Below are positions 1-7,677 of a DNA stretch of 47,507 bases, in pieces. The notes below the pieces were generated by a model that saw only the letters and a list, made by a program, of their open reading frames with translations, made no database searches and was not told the DNA's origin. The position numbers and the translations under genes were made by a program. The stretch's first letter is position 1, and the number at the start of each line of letters is the position of its first letter. The stretch lies in contig NZ_JAUNVI010000006.1 in NCBI RefSeq assembly GCF_030537745.1, forward strand, positions 1 to 47,507, written 5' to 3'. This DNA is from Ornithinimicrobium sp. Its GTDB lineage: Bacteria; Actinomycetota; Actinomycetes; Actinomycetales; Dermatophilaceae.

Positions 1-48
1 CAGGGCCGATCAGCGGGGTCGATCCGCCGGGTCAATCCGCAGGGTCGA

Positions 49-549
49 TCAGGCGAGGCGGCCGGGGCGCCTCGGGGCGTCGGCGGCGCGCAGGGTGGCA
101 AGGATGCCGAGGGTGTTGCGATCCGCGTCGGTCAGGTCGTCCGGGTCCACCCACCGAGCCTTGCGGGCCTCGGTCGCCAGGTGCAGGACCGGCCGGTGGT
201 CCAGTCGGACCCGGAAGATCACGTCGATGCCCTGCCCGGACGCATCCACCCGCACGGCCACCGGGTCGCCCGCCTCGATGTCCAGCCCGACCTCCTCCGC
301 CACCTCGCGGCGGACGGCGTCGGCAGGGTCCTCCCCCTTGTCCAAAAAGCCTCCCGGCAGGCTCCAGCCCTTCCGGTGCGGTTGCCACAGCACGAGCACC
401 TCGCCCTCATGCTCGAGCACGCAGACTGCGCCCGCGACATAGCTGGGTGCCGCCAGGCGCACGACGTGGCGCTTGATCGGGTTCGGCGTCAGCCGGAAAG
501 CCAGCAGGGCAGCCGTCCCCGCCTTGCGACGCACCGTGCTCCAGTCCAC
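49..549 (-). CDS. Nudix hydrolase
   Basis: A 166-aa Nudix-fold protein expected to hydrolyse a nucleoside diphosphate linked to another moiety, using a divalent metal. A full Nudix box (G-x5-E-x7-RE-x2-EE-x-G-L) is at residues 67-89, with metal-binding glutamates in the REVAEE segment. The GWSLPGG stretch just before it is typical of the family. The basic N-terminal 35 residues are not part of the Nudix core. The start is a GTG preceded by a GAGG ribosome site at about 7 nt. It lies 82 bp downstream of the FAD dehydrogenase on the same strand; that gap is very GC-rich and contains a 12-bp palindrome (582-593). The substrate cannot be told from sequence, and the family assignment is firm. Confidence 0.9.
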   Translation of the reverse strand: MDWSTVRRKAGTAALLAFRLTPNPIKRHVVRLAAPSYVAGAVCVLEHEGEVLVLWQPHRKGWSLPGGFLDKGEDPADAVRREVAEEVGLDIEAGDPVAVRVDASGQGIDVIFRVRLDHRPVLHLATEARKARWVDPDDLTDADRNTLGILATLRAADAPRRPGRLA

Positions 550-631
550 GGCCCTACCTCACCACATCAGCGGGGCTGAGGGCACGCGCGTGCGTCTGCG
601 GCGCCGCGCGCGGTGACTGTCGATCGTCCGG

Positions 632-2311
632 TCAGCGCACATCGACCGCGGCCGACCTCCCCGCTGCCCTGCCGCTAAACAGGCACCCACCCAGGAAGGT
701 CCCCTCCAGCGAGCGGTAGCCGTGCACCCCTCCGCCACCGAAGCCGGCGACCTCACCCGCTGCATACAGCCCCGGGATCGGCTCACCGTCACCGCCGAGC
801 GCCCGGCTGTGCAGGTCGGTCTGCACTCCCCCCAGCGTCTTGCGGGTGAGCACCCGCAGCCGGATGCCCACGAGCGGCCCGTGCTTGGGGTCCAGGAAAC
901 GGTGCGGCGCCGCGGTCCTGATCAGCTTGTCACCGCGCGACCTGCGTGCGGCACGCACCAGCGCGGTCTGGGTGTCCTTACCGAAGTCGTTGGCCAGCTC
1001 TCGGTCCCGCGCTTCGACGATCTCGCGCACCGCGACGGGATCGAGCAGATCCTGGCCAACGAGAGCGTTCATCTTCGCCACCAGCTCCTCGACCGTTGCG
1101 GCCTCGACAAAATCAGCGCCATGGTCGACGAACGCCTGCACCGGCGCGGGCACATCGGTGGTGACCCGACCAAGCACGCCCCTGACCGACTTCCCGGTCA
1201 GGTCCGGGTTTTGCTCCGACCCGGACAGGGCGTACTCCTTGCCGAGGATCGTGTGCGAGGCGATGAACCAGGAGTGGTCATGGTCGGGGTCGGTGGTGCG
1301 CAGGTGGGCCAGGGTGCCCAGGGTGTCAAAACCGGGCAGGTAGGGGGCGGGTAGCCGCCGACCGGTCGCGTCCAGCCAAAGGGAGCTCGGCCCGGGCAGG
1401 ATGCGGATGCCGTGCCCCGGCCAGACTGGCGAATGGTTGGGGATGCCTTCCACGTAGTGCCACATCCGGTCACGGTTGACCAACAGGGCCCCCGCCGCCA
1501 CGAGCGGATCGATCATCGACCCGTCGACATACGCGGGCACGCCGGTCACCATGTCCTCCGGTGGCGCGCCGAGGCGCTGCGGCCAGAACTCTCGGACCAG
1601 CGCGGTGTTGGCGCCGATCCCGCCGCTGGTGACGATCACCGCCTGCGCACACAGCTCAAAATCGCCCACCATCTCCCGGCTGGACGGCGCCCCACGCTCC
1701 ACCTCATCGGTCGCCAGCAGGTGCCCCCGCACCCCCGTGACAGCACCACCGGTCACGACGAGCTCGGTGACCTTGTGGCGCCCTCGCAGCGTGACCAGCC
1801 CTGACTCCACCCCGGCACGCACGGCCGCCTCGAACGGCGCCACGATCCCCGGTCCGGTCCCCCAGGTGAGATGGAACCGCGGCACCGAATTGCCGTGCCC
1901 GGTCGCCATACCGTCCCCGCGTTCGGCCCACCCGACCACCGGGAAGAAGCGCACCCCCAGCTCGTGCAACCAGGCCCGTTTCTCCCCCGCCGCCCACGCG
2001 ACGTAGGACCTGGCCCACTGGCTGCCCCAGGTGTCGTCCTGACCCGGCTCGGCCGCAGCTCCGAGCCGGTCGAAGCCCGCGCTCCCCCGCCAGTCCTGCC
2101 AGGCCAGGTCGTAGCTGTCCTTGATCCCCATCCGCCGCTGCTCCGGGCTGTCCACCAGGAAGAGCCCGCCAAAGCTCCACCAGGCCTGCCCACCCAGGTA
2201 GGTCGTGGACTCTTGGTCGACGAGCACGACCCTGCGTCCCGCGGCCACGAGCTCGCTCGTCGCGACCAGCCCGGCCAGCCCAGCCCCCACCACGATGACG
2301 TCTGCGTCCAT
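632..2311 (-). CDS. FAD-binding dehydrogenase (flavoprotein oxidoreductase, COG3573-like)
   Basis: A 559-aa flavoprotein of the fumarate reductase/3-ketosteroid dehydrogenase superfamily. The N-terminus carries the dinucleotide-binding motif VIVVGAGLAGL and an acidic end of the second strand (VLVDQE). The C-terminus has the typical FAD-contacting block AAGEVAGFGGGGVHG followed by LEGTFLGGCLFSGR. It is close in size and pattern to the broadly conserved 'FAD-binding dehydrogenase' family of about 550 aa, whose substrate is undefined. The frame stays open about 160 codons further upstream, but that part is antisense to the divergent phosphoesterase. ATG at 2311 begins the FAD motif and has TACCCT 6 nt before it, so I place the start there and predict a leaderless mRNA. 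Confidence 0.9.
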   Translation of the reverse strand: MDADVIVVGAGLAGLVATSELVAAGRRVVLVDQESTTYLGGQAWWSFGGLFLVDSPEQRRMGIKDSYDLAWQDWRGSAGFDRLGAAAEPGQDDTWGSQWARSYVAWAAGEKRAWLHELGVRFFPVVGWAERGDGMATGHGNSVPRFHLTWGTGPGIVAPFEAAVRAGVESGLVTLRGRHKVTELVVTGGAVTGVRGHLLATDEVERGAPSSREMVGDFELCAQAVIVTSGGIGANTALVREFWPQRLGAPPEDMVTGVPAYVDGSMIDPLVAAGALLVNRDRMWHYVEGIPNHSPVWPGHGIRILPGPSSLWLDATGRRLPAPYLPGFDTLGTLAHLRTTDPDHDHSWFIASHTILGKEYALSGSEQNPDLTGKSVRGVLGRVTTDVPAPVQAFVDHGADFVEAATVEELVAKMNALVGQDLLDPVAVREIVEARDRELANDFGKDTQTALVRAARRSRGDKLIRTAAPHRFLDPKHGPLVGIRLRVLTRKTLGGVQTDLHSRALGGDGEPIPGLYAAGEVAGFGGGGVHGYRSLEGTFLGGCLFSGRAAGRSAAVDVR

Positions 2312-2317
2312 GACCGG

Positions 2318-2323
2318 AGGGTA
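2318..2323 (-). promoter_or_regulatory. -10 element, leaderless promoter of FAD dehydrogenase
   Basis: TACCCT (TANNNT) on the minus strand, 6 nt before ATG 2311. Transcription would begin at or next to the start codon. It faces the phosphoesterase promoter at 2362. Confidence 0.55.
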
Positions 2324-2361
2324 GCGCCGAAGGAGGACAAAGACTTCGAGCCGGACGGGAT

Positions 2362-2367
2362 TAGGCT
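2362..2367 (+). promoter_or_regulatory. -10 element, leaderless promoter of metallophosphoesterase
   Basis: TAGGCT (TANNNT), 5 nt before GTG 2373 and 8 nt before ATG 2376. Only 38 bp separate it from the opposing -10 at 2318-2323, so the two promoters share one control region. Confidence 0.5.
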
Positions 2368-2372
2368 GTCTG

Positions 2373-3980
2373 GTGATGCGCATCCGTGAGCACATCCCCC
2401 GCGGCGTGAGGACCGGGCTGCGACGAACCGTCGTCGTGGCCCTGCTGGCGTTGGTCGCCTTCATGGGCGGGGTCGCCACCACGGCGCTGTGGCCGGTGCA
2501 AACACAGACCCGATACTTCACGGCAGACGTCTCGGTGGAGCCGCGCCTGGACTCCACCGTGCAGCTGCCCACGGTCGTCGGCGACGTGATCCTCACCTTC
2601 GACGGTCTCCTGCCCGCACCTGGCCTCACCGCGCAGGTGCAGGTCCGCGACGAGGTCACCGATCTGCTGCGCACCGGCCGGCTGAACTCCGCCGACCTGC
2701 AACCGCACCCGGACGAGCTCCGGGCGGCAATCGACTCCGGCGTTGCCGAGGTGGCGTGGAAGTTCGCAGCCGGGGCGATGGGGACCACCTTGCTGGCGCT
2801 CCTCGCGTATGCCGTGGCTCGGCCTCGGCATGCCGGTCACGTCGTGCTCATCTCCGGACTGGCGACGGCGCTGGCCCTGGCCGGGCCCGGCGCTGCCGCA
2901 TACCTCACTTATCGGACTGCCAACGTCACGGAGTTCCGGGCCACGTCCTTGCTGTCCCTGGTGCAGACCAACCGGGGGATCCTGGACGATCTGAGCCGCA
3001 AGGCGGACCAGGGCGCGATCTATGTGACCAACCTGCTCGCCCTCTCCGACGCGGTGCGGCAGGAGTTCAACCCCGATGCCGAGACGGCACCGGCCGCAGC
3101 CAGGTTTCTGCTGGTCAGCGACATCCACGGACTCAACCAGTATCCGTTGATGCGGGCGATCATCGCCACCGAAGGAATCGACGCCGTCATCGACACCGGT
3201 GATCTGATCAACTTCGGTGAACCGGCCGAGGGCGACCTCACCGACATCTACTCCGGTATCGAGAGCCTCGGCGTTCCCTACATCTTCGTGAGCGGCAACC
3301 ACGACGCGCTCTCCCTCACCGACGATGCCATGCTGCGACGAATGGCGCGGGTGCCCGGCGTCCTCCTGGTGGAGCCGACCGCCGGCACCTTCCAACGGAT
3401 CGACGTCAACGGCGTCTCGATCAGCGGCTTCAACGACCACCGCTATTTCAACCAACGTGACGAAGACTTCGCCGACCAACAGGTCAAGGCGGCCCGGGCC
3501 TTCACGGAGGCGACCGCTGGGTCGCCGCCCACCGATCTGGTCCTAACCCACGAGCCGTACGCGGCCAACCGGGTGCGGGCCACGCTGGTGACGATCAACG
3601 GACACATGCACGTGCAGGCCCTCAACAACGAGCACATCCAGCTCGGGTCGTTCACCGGCGGCGGGCTGGTCAACCAGTTCCGCATCCCACCGTTGACCGA
3701 CGAGGCGCGCGAGGCGGCTAAGGAAGACCCGGCGACCGCTGGCGAACTCGTCGGCCACCCCTACAGTTTCGACATCCTCACCGTCGGTCAGGACTGCTCG
3801 GTGACCAGCCTGACGCGCTACAACTACCGCAACCTGGTCTCCGGGCGTCCGCAGTTCGACGACATCAGCATCATCAACGGTCGCACGCTGCAGGCGAGCA
3901 CCCCGCTCGACCGCACCTGCGGCAGGGACCTGGGGGTCCAGGTCAGCGATCTCGCCCAGGCGCAGCCCGTCACCCCCTAA
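2373..3980 (+). CDS. Membrane metallophosphoesterase
   Basis: A 535-aa protein with a calcineurin-like phosphoesterase domain on a membrane-bound N-terminal half. Hydrophobic segments are near residues 18-38, 130-147 and 153-176, with an apparently extracytoplasmic stretch between the first two. The phosphoesterase part starts near residue 245 and shows all the metal-site motifs in order: SDIHG, DTGDLINFGE, SGNHDAL, THEPY (near 393) and NGHMHV (near 410). It should bind two metal ions and cleave a phosphomonoester or phosphodiester; the substrate is unknown. The first codon can be GTG 2373 or the next codon, ATG 2376. It is convergent with the RNA phosphodiesterase gene 18 bp away. Confidence 0.88.
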   Translation: MMRIREHIPRGVRTGLRRTVVVALLALVAFMGGVATTALWPVQTQTRYFTADVSVEPRLDSTVQLPTVVGDVILTFDGLLPAPGLTAQVQVRDEVTDLLRTGRLNSADLQPHPDELRAAIDSGVAEVAWKFAAGAMGTTLLALLAYAVARPRHAGHVVLISGLATALALAGPGAAAYLTYRTANVTEFRATSLLSLVQTNRGILDDLSRKADQGAIYVTNLLALSDAVRQEFNPDAETAPAAARFLLVSDIHGLNQYPLMRAIIATEGIDAVIDTGDLINFGEPAEGDLTDIYSGIESLGVPYIFVSGNHDALSLTDDAMLRRMARVPGVLLVEPTAGTFQRIDVNGVSISGFNDHRYFNQRDEDFADQQVKAARAFTEATAGSPPTDLVLTHEPYAANRVRATLVTINGHMHVQALNNEHIQLGSFTGGGLVNQFRIPPLTDEAREAAKEDPATAGELVGHPYSFDILTVGQDCSVTSLTRYNYRNLVSGRPQFDDISIINGRTLQASTPLDRTCGRDLGVQVSDLAQAQPVTP

Positions 3981-3998
3981 GGATCGCCTGGTGCCCGG

Positions 3999-4568
3999 TC
4001 AGGCGGGGAGAGGCCAAGCGTGCCGCACCTCATACCGAGGCGTGCCGCCGGGACCCTGACCCAAGTGCGAAGCGACCAGCACCACTTCCGAGGCCACCCA
4101 TGAGGGCGAGCTCAGGGTGTCCAGGGACTGCAGCAACTGGCCAGCGGGGTGCGGGCGCCCGATGGCCCGCGCCAGTGTGAGGTGCGGGTGGAAGCGGGTG
4201 CCGTCGACCCGGACCCCGGCATGGTTGGCCACGGCGCGCAAGCCCTTGGCCCAGGGCTCCAGCGCGGTGGTCCCGCGCACTCCGGCCCAGAGGACCCGCG
4301 CCGCCCCCGGGTCCGCGAAGGCACCAGCACCGACGAGCGTGAGGACGGCAGGGGTATGTCGATCCGCCCACCTCTGCCCCTCCTCGATCAGCACTTCCTC
4401 GCGCCACTCCTCCAGGTCGGGCAGAAAGGCCAACGTCAGGTGCAGGTGCTCGGGCCTGACCCAGCGCCATTCACGGCGGCTGGCGACCGCATCGCGGCGT
4501 GGCTGGACAAAGGCCTCGAGCGCCTCCACCACCTCCGGCGGCGGGACGATGGCGAGGAAGGCACGCAT
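3999..4568 (-). CDS. thpR: RNA 2',3'-cyclic phosphodiesterase (2H family)
   Basis: A 189-aa member of the 2H phosphoesterase superfamily, historically called 2'-5' RNA ligase and now known to hydrolyse 2',3'-cyclic phosphate ends of RNA to 2'-phosphates. The two catalytic H-x-T motifs are present: HLTL at residues 43-46 and HLTL at 129-132. MRAFLAIVPP is the usual N-terminal strand, which supports ATG 4568; an ATG three codons earlier (4577) is also possible. Length fits the family (about 180-190 aa). The gene is divergent from the DsbA-like gene, with about 40 bp between starts and no clear TANNNT element for either. Confidence 0.88.
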   Translation of the reverse strand: MRAFLAIVPPPEVVEALEAFVQPRRDAVASRREWRWVRPEHLHLTLAFLPDLEEWREEVLIEEGQRWADRHTPAVLTLVGAGAFADPGAARVLWAGVRGTTALEPWAKGLRAVANHAGVRVDGTRFHPHLTLARAIGRPHPAGQLLQSLDTLSSPSWVASEVVLVASHLGQGPGGTPRYEVRHAWPLPA

Positions 4569-4609
4569 GCTGACCATGGTGACGCATGTGGCACGCTGAT
4601 CCGGTGACA

Positions 4610-5431
4610 ATGCCAGCCGACGTTCCCCCCGCTGGCGATCAGCGCTCCCCCACTTCCAGGGTGGCTTCGATCGCCTGGGCGATCGCCACCATCGTTGTCG
4701 CGTTGGTCGTGGGACTGATCGTGTGGCTGGCGGTGGGTGACCGTGCCGGGACAGTTGCCGGTGCCGGTGCCTCGCCCGCGTCGCCCACCGCGCCAGCCCC
4801 CCCCGCGCCCGCCGGTGATCCCGCAGAGGCGTCCCCGCAGCCCCCGTCCCCGGAGGTCCAGCAGATGATGCTCGACCTTCAGCGACGCGACGCTGGCGAC
4901 CCGCTCGCCATCGGCTCCGTCGACGCGCCGGTCGTGATGATCGAGTATGCCGACTACCGCTGCCCCTTCTGCGCCAAGTTCCATCTGGAGATCCGACCGG
5001 AGCTCACGCCGCTCGTCGATGACGGGACGCTTCGGATCGAGTTCCGCGACCTCGTGCTCTTCGAGGAGCAGTCTCAGCAGTCGGCGGTGGCGGCGCGGGC
5101 CGCTGCATCCCAGGACCGGCTGGCGGCTTACCAGAAGGCGCTCTTCGGCAAGTCAACTCAGGGCCATGCCGAGTTGGCCCGCGAGGACTTTCTCGCGATG
5201 GCGCGGGAGGTCGGCGTGCCGGACCTGGAGGCGTTCGAGGTCGCGTTGGACGACGAAGCCCTCGACGCTCTGGTGACCGCCGACACGCAGGAGGCTCGCG
5301 CCCTCGGGATCAGCTCCACCCCGACCTTCCTCATCAACACGTCGGTCGTGCAGGGCGCCTATGAGGCGGAGCACATGGTCTCCGTCATCGAGCAGGAGCT
5401 CGCCAAGGCTCAGCAGGCTCGGGAGTCCTGA
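4610..5431 (+). CDS. Membrane-anchored DsbA-family thiol:disulfide oxidoreductase
   Basis: A 273-aa protein with an N-terminal signal anchor (about residues 22-44, rich in Ala/Val/Ile), a Pro/Ala/Ser-rich linker (about 48-85) and a DsbA-like thioredoxin domain. The active site CPFC is at 118-121 in the context YADYRCPFC, and the cis-proline loop STPTF is near 236-240. It should act outside the membrane in disulfide formation or exchange, like actinobacterial DsbA/MdbA-type proteins. GTG 4604, two codons earlier, is an alternative start. No electron-transfer partner such as VKOR lies nearby. The gene ends just before the 49-bp repeat pair. Confidence 0.88.
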   Translation: MPADVPPAGDQRSPTSRVASIAWAIATIVVALVVGLIVWLAVGDRAGTVAGAGASPASPTAPAPPAPAGDPAEASPQPPSPEVQQMMLDLQRRDAGDPLAIGSVDAPVVMIEYADYRCPFCAKFHLEIRPELTPLVDDGTLRIEFRDLVLFEEQSQQSAVAARAAASQDRLAAYQKALFGKSTQGHAELAREDFLAMAREVGVPDLEAFEVALDDEALDALVTADTQEARALGISSTPTFLINTSVVQGAYEAEHMVSVIEQELAKAQQARES

Positions 5432-5440
5432 CCATCCTCT

Positions 5441-5489
5441 GCGGTGACTCTGGGCCGCTATAGCGACCCGGATCCACCGCGCCCGCGCT
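5441..5489. repeat. 49-bp direct repeat, copy 1
   Basis: Matches 5525-5573 at 46 of 49 positions in the same orientation, 84 bp apart. Its centre (5452-5469) is an 18-bp inverted repeat around CGCTATAGCG with one mismatched pair. It lies in the space between the converging DsbA-like and DedA-like genes. Confidence 0.9.
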
Positions 5490-5524
5490 TCCGTGAGCGT
5501 TCGACCGTCACAGGGTCAGGCTGT

Positions 5525-5573
5525 GCGGTGACTTTGGGTCGCTATAGCGACCCGGATCCACCGCGCCCACGCT
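5525..5573. repeat. 49-bp direct repeat, copy 2
   Basis: The second copy. Its centre, GGGTCGCTATAGCGACCC (5536-5553), is a perfect palindrome. It overlaps the 3' end of the DedA-like gene, whose TAG stop (5542-5544) lies inside the palindrome. Confidence 0.9.
5536..5553. terminator. Possible bidirectional terminator palindrome
   Basis: A perfect 18-bp palindrome between convergent genes. It could fold into a hairpin in both transcripts, but the two-fold axis leaves no natural loop and there is no T-run, so termination is only one reading. A protein-binding or dispersed palindromic repeat is equally possible. Confidence 0.35.
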
Positions 5574-6144
5574 GCGCCACGGGCTCCTCGCCGGCTTGGG
5601 CAGGCCGACCAGTGCGGCCATGGTCGCCGGCGACCATGCGCGCTCGCCGGATGTGCACGACATACCAACGGTGCGCAAACGCGACCACCGCGGCGGCAAG
5701 CACGGCTGCCACCAGGACTGCGGCGACTCCGCTGGAGAGCGCCTGCTCGAAGAACGCCGCCCATACCGCAAAGCCGATCGTCGAGTAGATCAGCGCCCAC
5801 GCGAGCGCGCCGAGCGACTGGGCCAGGGTGAAACGGACCCATCGCGTGCGCAACACCCCGGCCGAGGCGAGCACGACGGTCTGGACACCGACGGTCAGGT
5901 AGCACAGGGGTACGGCCGCGATCCCGCAGCGCTGGATGGCATCTCGCCCCCGGCCGATTGCCTCGCTGGAGAGCCAGCGGTGCACCCGGACCTGCCAACC
6001 GCGGGTGGGACGAGTGCGGCGTAGCGCCTGCTCGGTCACATAGCGCGCGATCCAGTAGGTGGCCTGTCCGCGCAGCATCCCGATGACGAAGAGCAGGGCC
6101 AGAGCCAGGCCGAAGGGATAGTTCGAGAAGAGTCCGGAGTCCAT
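5542..6144 (-). CDS. DedA/VTT-domain membrane protein
   Basis: A 200-aa integral membrane protein with features of the DedA/SNARE-associated (VTT) superfamily. It has a hydrophobic N-terminal helix followed by LRGQATYWIARY, a cytoplasmic basic stretch, then RCGIAAVPLCYLTVGVQT (the VTT-like re-entrant region) and two further hydrophobic spans near 115-165. Members are linked to lipid flipping and membrane homeostasis; this one's substrate is unknown. The last dozen residues (Arg/Gly/Ser-rich) are encoded by the 49-bp repeat, which also supplies the stop codon. That suggests the repeat entered or expanded at the gene's end. ATG 6144 has a weak ribosome site and follows a 25-codon leader ORF by 10 nt. 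Confidence 0.78.
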   Translation of the reverse strand: MDSGLFSNYPFGLALALLFVIGMLRGQATYWIARYVTEQALRRTRPTRGWQVRVHRWLSSEAIGRGRDAIQRCGIAAVPLCYLTVGVQTVVLASAGVLRTRWVRFTLAQSLGALAWALIYSTIGFAVWAAFFEQALSSGVAAVLVAAVLAAAVVAFAHRWYVVHIRRARMVAGDHGRTGRPAQAGEEPVAQRGRGGSGSL

Positions 6145-6154
6145 GATGCCGCCG

Positions 6155-6232
6155 TCAGCTCGGCAGTCCGGCGACCGCGTCCTGCGGCGGGCGCTGGGTC
6201 CTTGTCGTGCAGGCCGGGACGGGTTCAGTCAT
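6155..6232 (-). CDS. Putative 25-aa leader peptide upstream of the DedA-like gene
   Basis: A short ORF of 25 codons starting ATG-ACT-GAA, preceded by a perfect AGGAGG (6240-6245) at 7 nt, much better than the ribosome site of the DedA-like gene it precedes. The product is Pro/Thr/Arg-rich (begins MTEPVPAC) with no recognisable domain. It ends 10 nt before the DedA start in a different frame, so translation through it could govern re-initiation. A -35/-10 pair lies upstream at 6296-6322. Expression is inferred only from these signals. Confidence 0.45.
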   Translation of the reverse strand: MTEPVPACTTRTQRPPQDAVAGLPS

Positions 6233-6295
6233 GGGAACCCCTCCTGCGGGACCTCTTGTGCGAGCGAAGCGGCTCACGAACAATATGCAAGGGCA

Positions 6296-6322
6296 ATCTT
6301 ACCAAAAGAACGCGGTAGTCAA
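6296..6322 (-). promoter_or_regulatory. Promoter of the leader ORF / DedA-like gene
   Basis: On the minus strand, TTGACT (6322-6317) and TAAGAT (6301-6296) are separated by 15 nt, slightly short of the ideal 17. Unlike most promoters here it gives a transcript with a real leader, of about 145 nt before the DedA start. Confidence 0.45.
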
Positions 6323-6366
6323 GGTCTGGCCGCCCGAGGGCGAGGGCCAGCTGGCGCGGCACGGCA

Positions 6367-6372
6367 TACTCT
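6367..6372 (+). promoter_or_regulatory. -10 element, leaderless promoter of carbamate kinase
   Basis: TACTCT (TANNNT), 4 nt before ATG 6377, which is at the short end of the leaderless range. It supports choosing this ATG over an upstream in-frame extension. Confidence 0.45.
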
Positions 6373-6376
6373 CGAT

Positions 6377-7291
6377 ATGAGAATCGTCGTCGCCCTCGGC
6401 GGCAACGCGTTGCTGCGACGCGGCCAGGTGCCGGACGCCCAGGCTCAGGTCGACAACATTCGCGTAGCCATGCGGGCGCTCGCGCCGCTCACGGACGCCC
6501 ATGACCTCGTCATCACGCACGGCAACGGGCCACAAGTCGGGGTGCTGGCGATAGAAAGCGCGGCGGATGCGCGCCTGACACAGCCCTACCCCTTGGACGC
6601 GCTGGGCGCCATGACGCAGGGGCTGATCGGCTACTGGCTCCTGCAGGCGTTGGGCAACGAGCGGCCCTACCGGCAGTTTGCCGCCGTGCTCAACCAGACG
6701 CTGGTCCAGGCAGAGGACCCGGCGTTTGGGAATCCGACCAAGTTTGTCGGCGAGGTGTATGACGAGGCGACCGCCCGCGCGCTGGCGGACAAGAACGGCT
6801 GGCAGGTGAAGGCGGACGGCACTGGCTGGCGCCGAGTCGTGCCCTCACCCCAGCCGCGCGAGATCATCGAGACGAGGCTGATCGATGGGCTGCTGCAGCA
6901 GGGGGCCATCGTCATCTGCGCGGGCGGCGGTGGGGTGCCGGTCGTGCTCACCCCGGGCGGCGACCTCCACGGCGTCGAGGCGGTCATCGACAAGGACCTG
7001 TCCGCGGCCCTGCTCGCGAACCGCCTCGGCGCCGACCGGCTGCTCGTGCTCACCGACGTGCCGGCGGTGATGGAGGACTACGGGACCGACCGTGCGCGGG
7101 AAATTCGGCGCGCCACTCCCGAGCAGTTGCGCGCGCTCGACCTCCCGGCAGGGTCCATGGGTCCCAAGGTGGAGGCGGTCTGCCGCTTCGTGGAGGAGGC
7201 CGGCCCCGGCGCTGCGGCCGCGATCGGCAACCTCGAGCAGGCCGAGGCTCTCCTTGACGGCCGGGCCGGCACCTATGTCACTGCGCGCTGA
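6377..7291 (+). CDS. arcC: Carbamate kinase
   Basis: A 304-aa amino-acid-kinase-family enzyme that interconverts carbamoyl phosphate + ADP and carbamate + ATP. It opens with MRIVVALGGNALLRRG, the family signature, and has THGNGPQVG, a GGGGVPV nucleotide loop, IDKDLSAALLA, LTDVPAV and the late GSMGPKVEA motif, all diagnostic of carbamate kinase rather than aspartate or glutamate kinase. Length is normal (about 310). No arginine deiminase, ornithine carbamoyltransferase or arginine/ornithine antiporter gene adjoins it, so the usual arc operon context is missing. The frame is open further upstream, but the kinase motif begins at this ATG. The gene converges on the YCII gene with a 3-bp gap. Confidence 0.92.
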   Translation: MRIVVALGGNALLRRGQVPDAQAQVDNIRVAMRALAPLTDAHDLVITHGNGPQVGVLAIESAADARLTQPYPLDALGAMTQGLIGYWLLQALGNERPYRQFAAVLNQTLVQAEDPAFGNPTKFVGEVYDEATARALADKNGWQVKADGTGWRRVVPSPQPREIIETRLIDGLLQQGAIVICAGGGGVPVVLTPGGDLHGVEAVIDKDLSAALLANRLGADRLLVLTDVPAVMEDYGTDRAREIRRATPEQLRALDLPAGSMGPKVEAVCRFVEEAGPGAAAAIGNLEQAEALLDGRAGTYVTAR

Positions 7292-7294
7292 GGA

Positions 7295-7609
7295 TCAGAG
7301 CTGTCCCTCGAGGGGTCCAGCAGCCCAGCTCCCGAGCACCGGCGTCCACTCTCGGACCGCGACCTGCTCCACCAGACCCTGTTGCTGCATCGGGTCATCC
7401 CGCAGGAGCTCGGCGATCTCGGCGGCACTGTCGCCGGCCAGGATGAGCAGCGCGGCGTCGGGCGCTTCGTCGACATCGGCGTAGGGACCGGACAGCAGGA
7501 CCACCCCCTCCTCGGCCAGGTCGCTCAGGAACTCGCGGTGCGACGGACGGTGCTCGTCGCGGGCAGCAGTGTCGGTGGAGTAGCTGTAATGGACGACGTA
7601 GAGGCTCAT
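7295..7609 (-). CDS. YCII-related (YciI-like) protein
   Basis: A 104-aa ferredoxin-like-fold protein of the YCII family. It starts with a strand (MSLYVVHYSY), then R-x-x-H-x-x-F, then GVVLLSGPYAD and a second strand (AALLILAGDS), the order seen in YciI-like proteins with their putative His/Asp active site. Function is generally unknown; some relatives are dehalogenase- or muconolactone-isomerase-like. ATG 7609 is preferred to a codon seven earlier because the fold starts there and TAAGAT lies 8 nt upstream. Confidence 0.82.
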   Translation of the reverse strand: MSLYVVHYSYSTDTAARDEHRPSHREFLSDLAEEGVVLLSGPYADVDEAPDAALLILAGDSAAEIAELLRDDPMQQQGLVEQVAVREWTPVLGSWAAGPLEGQL

Positions 7610-7617
7610 GCACCCCG

Positions 7618-7623
7618 ATCTTA
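7618..7623 (-). promoter_or_regulatory. -10 element of the YCII gene
   Basis: TAAGAT on the minus strand, 8 nt before ATG 7609. It probably gives a leaderless or near-leaderless mRNA. Confidence 0.45.
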
Positions 7624-7650
7624 GGGACACCCCTTGCGGAGTTCCCGATA

Positions 7651-7677
7651 TAGCATGATAGCATTCTTGGTATGCTA
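7651..7677 (+). promoter_or_regulatory. Promoter plus candidate RHH operator (TAGCAT repeats)
   Basis: TAGCAT occurs at 7651-7656 and 7659-7664 (8-bp phase), and its inverse ATGCTA at 7672-7677 includes the start codon of the RHH gene. The second TAGCAT is also a TANNNT -10 element 7 nt before ATG 7672. Ribbon-helix-helix repressors typically bind short repeats at such phasing, so this looks like an autoregulatory operator lying on a leaderless promoter. The local AT-richness is unusual for the window. Confidence 0.55.

Noticed and set aside
2312-2788. N-terminal extension of the FAD dehydrogenase by about 160 codons
   Set aside because: It lies opposite the divergent phosphoesterase gene, and the Rossmann motif and -10 element mark ATG 2311 as the start.
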